From Melastoma dodecandrum (Eukaryota; Streptophyta; Magnoliopsida; Myrtales; Melastomataceae): 64,000 bases of DNA. The notes beneath the pieces were generated by a model. It was not told where the DNA came from. It did not search any database and saw nothing but the letters and a program-made list of their open reading frames with translations. Positions 40,284 to 50,332 of this stretch are shown piece after piece. Within the stretch, counting starts at the first letter, position 1; each line of letters begins with the position of its first letter. The position numbers and the translations under genes were made by a program. The stretch is from contig JARUPY010000085.1 of NCBI GenBank assembly GCA_029817715.1, positions 2,046,001-2,110,000 of the forward strand, read 5' to 3'.

Positions 40284-40380
40284 CGAGCTCGAGCTCGAGC
40301 TCGAGCTCGTATATACGAGTTTTTATCGAGCTCGAGCTCGAGCTCGTATATACGAGTTTTTATCGAGCTCGAGCTCGAGC
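40284..40380. repeat. 37-bp tandem repeat of palindromic GAGCTC units in the hAT sub-terminal region
   Basis: Two adjacent 37-bp copies (40290-40326 and 40327-40363), each CGAGCTCGAGCTCGAGC followed by TCGTATATACGAGTTTTTAT, plus a partial third copy to 40380. Each unit is largely self-complementary and could fold as a hairpin. Confidence 0.85.
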
Positions 40381-40455
40381 CTAGGAGTTCTCTGACGAGC
40401 CCGAGCCCACCACTGTTCGGGCTCGGCTCGGCTCGTTTACACCCGTAGTCGTTAG

Positions 40456-40985
40456 TAAGCATTCTAAAACTCCGGATATTATTCCCAGGACTCCCACACA
40501 GCAGAGTTTATCGAACAACAATCAAATGAGTTGCATCCCAGGCTTCTTTTCTACTCCCCGTGCGTTTTATGAGGTTTCGACAGACCCAGAATGAATGCCC
40601 AGCCCCGGTTTCAACGGCACCGTAACCATGGGGACGCCCATCGTAATCAGGTTGGAGAGCCTTGCAGGAGGAACCCCCCACCCCCCCACACAACATCTTG
40701 ATGAAAGTTCTCTTACAAAGAATGCTTTTTTTTTTACTCCATTCTCCTGAAGCTGCCCATCATCAAGCATCAAATGAAAGCTGGCCTTCCATCTCCTGGA
40801 AGAATGCAGGGGGCGCTTCGATTGCCTGAAGAACTCCAAAGTAGTGAAACCGGTTAGACGACTCAGACAGACATTCAAAACTTAGCAGTCTTCGTGGCTG
40901 GTTGAATTTTCACACATATAGTACTGGACCTCTCAGTTTCCTCGAGTTTGGGTTAAAGAGATTCCATTACACACAAACGGAGAAC
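40456..40985. other. Intergenic between the hAT element and the TRIM array
   Basis: No gene supported. C-rich and T-rich homopolymer runs near 40677-40735. Confidence 0.5.
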
Positions 40986-40990
40986 CACTC

Positions 40991-41821
40991 TGTGAAGTCC
41001 CACATCGGTTGGAGAGGGGAACGAAGCAGTGCTTATATAGGCTGTGGAGACCTCTCCTCACAGGACGCGTTTTGGGGCCGATGCGTCGGTCGCCAAGAAC
41101 AAAACCGTGCGGGCGAGGCCCAAAGCGGACAATATCCTGTGGCGGTGGTCTGGGCTGTTACAAGTATTGTGAAGTCTCACATCGGTTGGAGAGGGGAACG
41201 AAACAGTGCTTATATAGGCTGTGGAGACCTCTCCTCACAGGACGCGTTTTGGGGCCGATGCGTCGGTCGCCAAGAACAAAACCGTGCGGGCGAGGCCCAA
41301 AGCGGACAATATCCTATAGAGGTGGTCTGGGCTGTTACAGATGGTATCCGAGCCAGGGGTCAGACCGAGTGTGCCAGCGAGGACGCTGGGCCCCTAAGGG
41401 GGGTGGATTGTGAAGTCCCACATCGGTTGGAGAGGGGAACGAAGCAGTGCTTATATAGGCTGTGGAGACCTCTCCTCACAGGACGCGTTTTGGGGCCGAT
41501 GCGTCGGTCGCCAAGAACAAAACCGTGCGGGCGAGGCCCAAAGCGGACAATATCCTGTGGCGGTGGTCTGGGCTGTTACAAGTGGTATCAGAGCCAGGGG
41601 CCGGACCGAGTGTGCCAGCGAGGACGCTGGGCCCCTAAGGGGGGTGGATTGTGAAGTCCCACATCGGTTGGAGAGGGGAACGAAGCAGTGCTTATATAGG
41701 CTGTGGAGACCTCTCCTCACAGGACGCGTTTTGGGGCCGATGCGTCGGTCGCCAAGAACAAAACCGTGCGGGCGAGGCCCAAAGCGGACAATATCCTGTG
41801 GCGGTGGTCTGGGCTGTTACA
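40991..41821 (+). mobile_element. Multimeric TRIM retrotransposon: four 172-bp LTRs
   Basis: Four near-identical 172-bp LTRs at 40991-41162, 41168-41339, 41409-41580 and 41650-41821. Each starts TGTGAAGTCCCACATCGG (one has TCTC) and ends GGGCTGTTACA. Between LTRs 2-3 and 3-4 lie 69-bp internal domains (41340-41408, 41581-41649) with a tRNA-Met primer site, best preserved as TGGTATCAGAGCC in the second, and a polypurine-like AAGGGGGGTGGAT before the next LTR. LTR 1 and LTR 2 are joined by only 5 bp (AGTAT). The whole array is flanked by CACTC (40986-40990 and 41822-41826), one target duplication. There is no coding capacity. Each LTR has a TATA-like CTTATATAGG. Confidence 0.92.
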
Positions 41822-41826
41822 CACTC

Positions 41827-42156
41827 TGATACTAAAAGAGCCTGCCGAACACTCTTCTTCCCCTCTTACTCTTCCTTTAGTATATTATCGTTTTCTCCCA
41901 ATTTTTATCGACCGTTAAAAATGACTTTCACAGGAGACTGACTGCACAGAAGTCCATGTTCTCATAATTTGGTTTCTGTAGATCCCAAAGAAAATTCTAA
42001 CCACATTTGCACTCCCACAGGAAGTTATGATTTAGGCAAATATTATATAACCACTAGGGATGGCGGAGAAAAAAAAGATCCAACTTGGGCGAATTACCTT
42101 CCCGGTGGGCATTGAGCTCCCCAGGTTATGAGTTCAATGACCAAAACCCGGGCCTT
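41827..42156. other. 3' flank of AHL
   Basis: Probable 3' untranslated region and terminator area of the minus-strand AHL gene. Nothing else seen. Confidence 0.5.
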
Positions 42157-43841
42157 TTAGAGATTAGAAGATTCCCAGCTGGCGTAAACGGCACCAACTA
42201 TCTTTTCGTGAAGCACAGGACAGCAGCAAGCAATAATTCCCCTGTCAAGACCTTCCAAATAGACTCCTCGAGAGAAGTCGAGGGGACGGCCACCGGCATC
42301 AGTCACGACTCCACCTGCTTCTTCGACAATCACGACACCAGCAGCATGATCCCATATCTTCTCTTTGTAACCAGATCTGGCAAACTTCATGAAAACCTCT
42401 GCATCCCCTCGAGCTATCGCTGCATATTTCACCATACTATATACACGCAATGGTTGGTTTCTGTAGAAGAACATGAAAAAGTTTCATACTTAGGCAGTTG
42501 CCTTGAAAAATGATGAAATGTCAGAAAGATGAGAGAAACAATGTCACTGCTCATCCAAAGCTTCAGAAAGGAATGAATAGTTCAGGTCATGCATCTACCG
42601 ACAACGAACTTTTACCCAACAAGACGAAAGATCACCATACCCAAGCCCTACAGAATCAGCAACTCCCGCTGTAAATGTGTGGTCAGAGTTGGCCTTCTCC
42701 ACCGGTTCACAAATAGTTGCCATGGCAGGATCATCTATTGAAGAAACCCGAATAGCTCTCGCATCACCTTTCCATTTGAATCCGTTCTCCCCACGTACCA
42801 GCGGCTGCATCCATGCCTTCCTGCTGCCCCTAGTTGCATATAATACACAACCTTTCTCCGACAAGCCATTAGCCGTCATAGAAGTGTGTTGCGCCGTATT
42901 ATAATATTGGTGATGATAACTCAAGAATTCTCTATTCACCGGGTAATTAGGACATCCAAGTACTCCCAAGACAACCTTCCCATCCACCATCAAGGCCAAG
43001 GCCACAGCATACTGATTTCCACGAACGAACCCCAGGGTGCCATCAATAGGGTCGAGCACCCAAAATCTTCCCTTGGGACCACCGGTGGCGTTGCACCGCT
43101 TAATTGCCCCAACAACATCCAGATCACTGAGGATTTTATCCGGTTTCGGAAGCTCAAACCTTGGCGCATCAGCTAAGCATTCATTTACAGCATCCACGAC
43201 AGCCGACAGAAGGCCCCTCGAATTACTTTCCGAAAGAGCCTCAACATCCTCCTCGGCGACTATCGACACGTTCTCGCTTCCAAAGGACTCTGAGAGCAAC
43301 CAGCTGACGATCGCCTGAACTCCCCAGTCTACATAGCAGACTCAAAACTTCAGTTTTATATTAAAAAAAAAACAAGAAAGAGAAAAATCCAAGTTCAATT
43401 CATCAAACCATAAGCTATCCCCAAAAGAAATCAAGAACAAAATAAGATAATGACGCGACCAACTTATAATATAGACAAAACAGCGACAGCCTTGGTGAAG
43501 ACCCGAATTGAATCGAATTCTTAATATAATCTTTTATTCAGAGGAAGACTACACGACATGTTTTGTTCCGGCACTGAATTCTCCCGTGAACAAAATCTAC
43601 AATTCCCGAAGTCGAGTAAAAACCAAGGATTAACGGGAAGGATAGGCAATCTACCGGCGACGGTGACGGGGGAGTCGTCGTCCTTGCTGGAGAAGATCGG
43701 AGGGGAGGTCCCACCCCTTTCGACTCCCCGGGACGAGACCAGATGACGCTGAACCCTCTCGCAGAGGCCACAGGCCAAGTGAACAGCCTTGACAGCGACT
43801 TCCAATTCCTTGGCGGACACCGTCGACTCCCCGCCTTCCAT
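42157..43841 (-). CDS. AHL: 3'(2'),5'-bisphosphate nucleotidase, HAL2-like (AHL)
   Basis: Three exons, 43655-43841, 42641-43328 and 42157-42460; 392 aa, in phase. Member of the lithium-sensitive inositol-monophosphatase superfamily that dephosphorylates PAP (3'-phosphoadenosine 5'-phosphate), the by-product of PAPS-dependent sulfotransferases. Metal- and substrate-binding motifs are complete: VAEEDVEAL (metal-binding Glu), [12 protein letters not shown] (the D-P-I-D-G-T signature) and [15 protein letters not shown] (the W-D-x-A-x-G signature). The N-terminus [20 protein letters not shown] shows no obvious plastid transit peptide, so it is closer to AHL than to plastid/mitochondrial SAL1. Divergent from the PLP enzyme at 44572. 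Confidence 0.94.
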
Positions 43842-44571
43842 CCTCCTCCACCCTCGAACAACGACAGAGGAGAAAACCGTCAGGTACGAGGAATAAGCCG
43901 CCGCGCCTGCCTCACGTCATATCCCGAGGAGAGTCCTCCAATTCCAACGCCATACACCAACCCCAACCCCCCCTACAATTTTCGTTCCTTTTTACTGGAT
44001 TAGATTAATGGACCGGACCGGACACGTCTCCCGAGTTCGTTCCGATTCACGTGGGATTGTACGATCAGGCAATTATATTATTAAACCAAACGTACAAGCG
44101 GTGTTTCATGTTTTCGGCGACGTGTGATGTTAATTACTTGTTGTAATGAAATGGATTTACATGTTGAATGAATGGGCTTTTGGAGAAAAAGGATCCTTAC
44201 ACTTTTTGGGCCCGCTTCCCCCCCCCCAATTACCGAAGATTCATGACATCCATCGTGTTTCGCTATTTTACTTCTTCACAGTTTCCAACAAGTGATGGTT
44301 GGGAGGCACGGACGAGGGCGATGGGCCGGCAGAAGTGCGTTGCCGGAGCACGGCGCTGACCAGCCATCCATTGGAGATGAATGGCTCTGGGACTTGACAA
44401 AACTCTTCATGGAACCCGATTTTAAGACATTTTGGGCCTCAGCCCAGGGTTTTTTTTTTTTTTGCCGGGGGGGGGGGGGGAGTGTTTGTTTTCTCCTTAT
44501 CCCAAGAAGAAAGGCCGTCGCGCCGGCGCGCATTCGATTCGACCGTCGGAGGGGGGGAATAACCGAAAAAC
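43842..44571. promoter_or_regulatory. Shared divergent promoter region of AHL and the PLP enzyme
   Basis: 730 bp separate the two start codons, which face away from each other. It contains adjoining T14 and G14 homopolymer runs (44450-44463, 44467-44480) and a GC-rich block before the PLP-enzyme start. No TATA box was convincing on either side. Co-regulation is inferred from the arrangement only. Confidence 0.5.
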
Positions 44572-47500
44572 ATGCGCGTCTTATCTTGCTCCTCCTCCCC
44601 TGCTTATCATCCGCCTCCTCTCCAAAATCCGAGAGTAGCGACCGTCTCGCCGTCCGCTCGGCCGGCATCGCTCCTCTCCGTTGGCGGTGGGTCCCCGTTC
44701 GTTCCTGAGGTAGAGGGAGCCGAATGGACTCCGTTTGGATTTGATGTCGATCCTGCTGCCGGATATAGGGACTTTCTTTCTTTATTTCTAAGTCGAGACA
44801 CTTTTTTATGCGTTCGATGCAGTTTTTAGTTGCCGTCTGGGAGGAATTTTCTTTGGTAATTTGTGAAGCATGTGATCATCTAAGAGCTGTGTGGCTACTT
44901 AGGTTCTCTATTTAGGGGCGATCTCATATGCTCCATTGATTGGACGTGCCCTCTGTAGGGCTAGGAAGTTGCTTTCTGCTGATTCCATTTCCTGTCACTA
45001 AGCTTTATTCTCTCAACTGCGTGATGCAGGTCACTAAAGCCGTGAATTCACTGCATGCTGAATTCAGAGCTGTGGATTTCATGGTGGCACGGAATACCGC
45101 ACGTGTGCTCAAGGCTTTTCAGAATGCTCGTGTTGGGTCTCATGTAAGGAATCGGGTTCTCTTTCATGAAATATTGTGTGGGCGATAGCTGACCACACGG
45201 AATCTATACTGCCATGTGAGATCACCTGCTATGGTGAAACTTGTAGCCGCTGATGATGCAAGGGATCATGTTTTAGATCACTGGCATCTCAGAAAGCATG
45301 GATAAGCCTGCTGTATCTTTTGTTGTAATGATTTTCGAGCTGGTAGAGTGGATTTACAATATTAAATTGCTCATTTGATTTTGTGAAACCTATTTCAGGA
45401 AGTGTAGTCGATCTGGTATCTTATCTGCAAAAACAGTTACCGGAGTTCTCATCATTTATGTTTGCATTCAGCACTTTGGTGGGTCCACTGGTTATGGCCA
45501 CGAGGAAGCTGGTGGACGTGACGCTCTTGACCAGGTTTTTGCGGAGATTTTTGGGGCTGAATCTGCAATTGTTCGGTCACAGGTTCATAACCATGGCTCT
45601 TTTGCTTTGTTTTGTTTTGTTTCCTTCTTTTAAGCTGTCTTTTTGTCTTAGTTATCCTTTTGAATAGGTTTTCATCTAACACATACCTGGTCAATAGTTT
45701 TTTTCAGGCACTCATGCCATCACTTGTGCTCTGTTTGCCATTCTCAGGCCAAATGATGAGGTTTTTCAACTTATTGTTCTCCTCTTCCATTGTTATTTAA
45801 GTTTTTGCTCTTAAACTACTTTTTTTCTGTCTTTTTACACTAATTTCCATGTCAGCTTTTGGCAGTCGCTGGCGCACCTTATGATACACTGGAAGAAGTA
45901 ATCGGAAAGAGAGACTCGAATGGAATGGGTTCTTTAAAGGATTTTGGGGTTAAATACCGAGAAGTTCCTGTCTGTATGAAATCTTTGGCTTCTTGAGCTA
46001 TTTTTCCCACTGTTGATATGCAAACTCACAAGTTGTTGTATTATTCAGCTTGGAGAAGATGGCGCGCTTGATTGGGCTGCACTTGGGAGTGCCGTAAACA
46101 ATCATACTAAGTGTGCTCTTATCCAAAGATCAGGCGGTTACTCATGGCGTAAGAGCTTAAGTGTTGTCGATGTTGGAAGGGCAATTGGCATGATAAAGGT
46201 AGAGTTAGCGATTTGATATGCGGAAAATCGTTGAAGTATCCAAGTATAGTCTTCTATGATCCATTTTGGCAGAGACACGCCGCTGTTTGATTACCGACAT
46301 TTCTTATAGGCACAAAATCCTGACTGCTTGGTTATGGTGGATAACTGTTATGGAGAATTCGTCGAGAGCATTGAACCTCCCATGGTGGTAATAAAGATAA
46401 AAAAAGTTCTCTTTGTCCTTGTTCTACTCCTGTGTAGTTAATTTCACTGAACTACGCCACCATTCCATATTTTGTGGCAGGGTGCAGACCTAATTGCTGG
46501 AAGTTTGATTAAGAATCCAGGAGGAACAATTGCACCTTGTGGTGGATACGTGGCTGGAAATGATAAATTAGTAAAAGCTGCTGCCTCTCGTCTTTCTGCC
46601 CCTGGCCTTGGAGTTGATTGTGGCTCTACTCCTGGAGACATTATGCGTGCTTTCTTTCATGGATTATACCTTTCACCCCAAATGGTTGGCGAGGCAGTCA
46701 AGGTATTTGGTCCTTTGTTTCAGTCATGCATTCCTTAGCTGGTCATGGAAAAGAAATGTGGTGTCAATCACCTTCTTCCCCTTATTTACTTTCATTACAA
46801 TTGAAATATTCAGAAAAACATGCATTGTGATGTGATCTTTTCCCCTAATTGAAATAGGGAACATTACTTATAGCTGAAGTTATGGCTGCGAGAGGATACA
46901 GGGTACAGCCGCTTCCTCGTAGCCCTCGACATGATGTTGTGCAGGTTTGCTTCCCTTTTCCTACCTCCTTCATTTTGCTCGTCATAGCATTAGTAAATCA
47001 TCTCTGGCGCCTATGGTTATCAATTCTGGCAAAACTTAAATTTCCACAGCTGTTTCATATGTCTGTCCTCAAGTTATAAACAATAGGTGCATTTTTCTTA
47101 ACTTCGTCATGGAAATTTAATACTTAGCTTTCTAAATGCCATTCTTGGCAGGCAGTGGAGCTCGGTAGCAGAGACCGCCTCCTGGCTTTCTGTGAGGCCG
47201 TGCAAAGAAGCTCTCCCGTCTCCTCATTTACCAGACCAGTGGCAGGAAATTCTCCAGGCTATGCTTCCGAGGTACCAATTTTATTAGGAGTGCCCCTCTT
47301 ACGGGTTTGACTACCTGAAGCTTAGATAATGTTGTCATGATGTTCTGTTGGAAAATGTACTACGTAGCATGAAAACCAATTTGCTTTATGCCTAAACTGA
47401 AACCTCAGGTGATCTTCGCCGATGGAACATTCATTGATGGGAGTACAAGTGAGCTTTCGTGTGATGGACCTTTGAGAGAACCATTTGCTGTATTTTGCCA

Positions 47501-47684
47501 GGTGTCCTTTCATGCATATTATGTCCTTTTGACTAGCCCCGGTTGCATCTGCTTCAGTACCTGTCAATGATTATAATTTCACAGACCATTTAAATACAAT
47601 TTGTCAACATTGATGCATATACAGGGTGGCAACCATTGGAGTCAATGGGGACTAGTTCTGGGAGAGGTTCTTAGATCTATATGA
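44572..47684 (+). CDS. Plastid-targeted methionine gamma-lyase / aluminium-resistance family PLP enzyme (PF06838-like)
   Basis: Twelve exons (44572-44709, 45030-45143, 45472-45582, 45698-45760, 45856-45969, 46049-46198, 46310-46387, 46481-46702, 46858-46944, 47152-47271, 47409-47501, 47625-47684) give 449 aa with all phases consistent. The first about 45 residues (SCSSSPAYHPPP, Arg/Ser-rich, few acids) look like a chloroplast transit peptide. Fold-type-I PLP features follow: FGGSTGYGHEEAGG, FFSGTHAITCALFA (phosphate-binding loop), MVDNCYGEFVE (PLP-pyridine Asp) and the Schiff-base Lys in LIAGSLIKNPGGTIAPCGGY. This is the Met_gamma_lyase/'aluminium resistance' family common in bacteria including cyanobacteria. 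Function in plants is not established; a cystathionine- or methionine-cleaving lyase is the usual guess. Confidence 0.88.
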
Positions 47685-48561
47685 CCTTATTTCTGGACCC
47701 TGGTGGTGCAAATCTACTGGTGACCTAGCCGGGGCAACATTCGCCTTAGCTGCAGTTTCCAGTTCTAAGGTTTTCACAAATTTTGGAACCTGCATACCAC
47801 TTCACACAAGGTAATATATTCTTCAAGCCTGCCAGTGAATAAATGTTTTAGTTTCGTTGCACTGTGGTTCATGACCTTCAATGGTGCAGGCCTGTCTTGA
47901 CCCATCCAAATTTTTGGCACGTGTCATGCTCCGTCACTTGCGAGCATTGGAGTTAAGAGATTCCCTATATACCCCGTTACTCTGAGATGTTTGTGGTCAG
48001 AACGCTCTGCTGACCTGCGTGCATGAGAAGAGGCTGCCATCGTTTACGCGCGTATGCTTTGTGTGGATTCTCAAAATTCTCAATGGGAGGATGGATGCAC
48101 TGGATGTTCTTGTGCGCATCAAAAACTCTCTTTGCGTAGATCACTTGTCTTTGCTATGAGTTTAAAACTTCACTTCACTCCTGTAAGGTAGAATATCTCT
48201 TTCAATTTGTTCAGAATGGGGGTACTTCAAGTAAATTGCCTTTTCTTTTTGGCCTTGGGAAGTAAGTTGTTTCATGTGTTTTATGTGGTTCACTTAAAGT
48301 TGATTAGAGAAGGTCTTAACAAAGACAAGACGCGAGTACCACACCATCTGCTAGAAATGGATAAACTTTGATGTCCATTTTCTCCTCTCTTTTCTGGCCA
48401 ATTTGAATCCCATGCAAAATGGAGGAGGATATTTTTGGATAATTTTGTCTCGAGTAGAACAAAAAAGACAGGAGAAAGGTCATACAAGAATTAGCAATCC
48501 AAGTGGTCGGGTTGTGATGATCTTCTATCCAAACGGACAACCTTAGTTTTCCGTCGGTCTC
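47685..48561. other. Intergenic between the PLP enzyme and the zinc-ribbon gene
   Basis: 3' untranslated region of the first gene and promoter of the next. No open gene or repeat seen. Confidence 0.5.
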
Positions 48562-50332
48562 ATGTCCACAACCACCACGTCTCCTGGCATCTTCGCTGCC
48601 ACTTCCCCGCTCCTCGGCTGTCATTTCCCCAGGCTAAAGTTCTCTCCTTTACCCCGCCTCCACCGCGGGCTCCCAGCACACAGTCTTCGGTGGCAGTTTC
48701 TTGAAGTGGGCACTGTTAAAGGCGCGGTTCTGTTGAGAGATGGGGCGTGGGTGGGGTCGGGGAGGCAACAGGGGAGGACGGTTGTCGTGAGGTTTAACCA
48801 GGGTTTCGGCGGTGGAGGAGGAGGAGGTAGGGATAATGGGGCGACGGCGAGGGTTGTTGGTAATCTTGCGTTGGCCATTGGGCTGACTTACCTTTCCTTG
48901 ACGGGGCAGCTTGGTTGGGTTTTGGATGCCATCGTTTCTATCTGGGTATGTCCGATGTTCTTTGCTTGCTTCATTTGTGCCATATGATGGTCACTTGCCA
49001 GTTCTCGTTCTAGCTGCCTTTTATGGTAGTTGCTTTGGACGATACCTGAAACTCTATATATTCATAGACTGACGGGCAGTAGCTACTGCATGGATTTCGT
49101 GATTGATTTTCCTTGCTTCCTGGTTGCCAGTAATTATATGTTGGAGGAGTTTCTGCAGAGTGGTTGATCATTTGAGGTGGCTGACTCTTTTTTGACCATG
49201 TATGCAGCTGGTTGTTGTGTTGATACCAATCGTCGGTTTTGGGGTGTTTCTTTGGTGGGCAGGGCGTGATATTGTCCAAAGCAGCGTGAGTCTCCTTCTA
49301 CCCACGCTCTACCTGTGGAGTGGTTTGTTCTGTGATAGCTGCTTATCTGGAGGTTGATTTAACTAGTAAAGAAATGGTAGGGGACTTTAGACTTCGTTTT
49401 TTTTTCATGCAACAGTATTAGTTCATCTTTGATTGATTATTTGACATCACTCTACTGGTGAGATCATGGTAATCCTTGTAAAATTCTTTCTTTTTCCTCT
49501 TCCTCGTATGTTTTATGGCTAGACATAGCGGTGGTTTGCCTACTTTTATCGTTTCCTGTTTTCTATTTGCAGTGTCCAAACTGTGGGAATGATTTTCAAG
49601 TTTTCAAGTAAGGAAATTGTCTTGTGGCCAATATTTTAAACTGAATATTATTCGAAATACTTTTCTATAACCCAGAAACCTGTAATCTTTTACAGATCCT
49701 CTTTGAATGATGAACTGCAATTATGTCCCTTTTGCAGCCAACCGTTCTCCGGTAAGTAGGAGCTTGATGTCTTCATTACATTACATCCCTTCTGTAGTTA
49801 TAGTGAAAAATGGAGTTGTGCTTCTTTATGATTATAATACAGAGGCAAAGCTCGTTCATTGCTAAAGCGTCTGGAGAAGTATTTACTCCTTGTAATCTAT
49901 AAAATTGATTCTGGATGGATTCCAGCAATTCAATTGGATTGCTGTAGTGTGCCGTCACGTGCTTTCTAGAAATAATAGCATATTTACTATAACCCGATTG
50001 CTATCTGTGATACCATGAATTGCAGTCGTTGATAACAAGTTCGTCCGGGAGTCTGTGAAGTTCTCCAACCAGTTTACATCAAATCGAGAAGCGGCCAATG
50101 AGTTCTCTCCTCGACGGAAAAAAGGTTTTACTTACCTTCTATGGGTGCTCTTCTTTGTTTACCCCATGAGTTCTTTAAGTTGATGAAAAGAAAATAGCAA
50201 AGGCTCTTTTTTATGTTGAAAGTTTAAGTTAACCTGTCTGAGTGGCAATCTCAAACACCTGTGACTTTTTCAGGAAAGGATTCTTCTAGAGCTGTTGTAG
50301 ATGTTGAAGCAGAAGTGGTGGATGCTGATTGA
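48562..50332 (+). CDS. Conserved plastid membrane protein with a CxxC zinc ribbon, function unknown
   Basis: Six exons (48562-48945, 49208-49285, 49573-49607, 49696-49751, 50026-50124, 50274-50332) give 236 aa in phase. A Ser/Thr/Arg-rich N-terminus without acidic residues (MSTTTTSPGIFAATSP) suggests plastid import, followed by a Gly-rich patch. Two membrane segments follow: VVGNLALAIGLTYLSLTGQL and SIWLVVVLIPIVGFGVFLWW. Then a rubredoxin-like zinc site is split over exons 3 and 4: CPNCGNDF and CPFCSQPF. The tail is charged (RRKKGKDSS, DVEAEVVDAD). I recognise it as a plant-wide unknown, not a named gene. A membrane-tethered zinc ribbon could serve in assembly or redox handling, but this is a guess. 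Confidence 0.85.

Larger units (their letters stand above)
39500..40447. mobile_element. Non-autonomous hAT-type transposon, 948 bp
   Basis: Flanked by an 8-bp direct repeat GTCGTTAG (39492-39499 and 40448-40455), the target-duplication length of hAT elements. The ends are imperfect inverted repeats: TAGGGGTGTAAATGA on the left and, reverse-complemented, TACGGGTGTAAACGA on the right. Sub-terminal regions are full of the self-complementary GAGCTCGAGC motif on both sides, as in many plant hAT miniature elements. No transposase. Confidence 0.85.

Noticed and set aside
40991..41821. Cassandra-type TRIM with a 5S rRNA promoter in its LTR
   Set aside because: No 5S rRNA internal control region is visible in the 172-bp LTR.
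40902..41829. Open frames of 250, 139, 134 and 96 codons on the plus strand
   Set aside because: They are the TRIM LTRs and internal domains read in rotating frames; the repeated peptide comes from the repeated DNA, and TRIMs do not code for protein.
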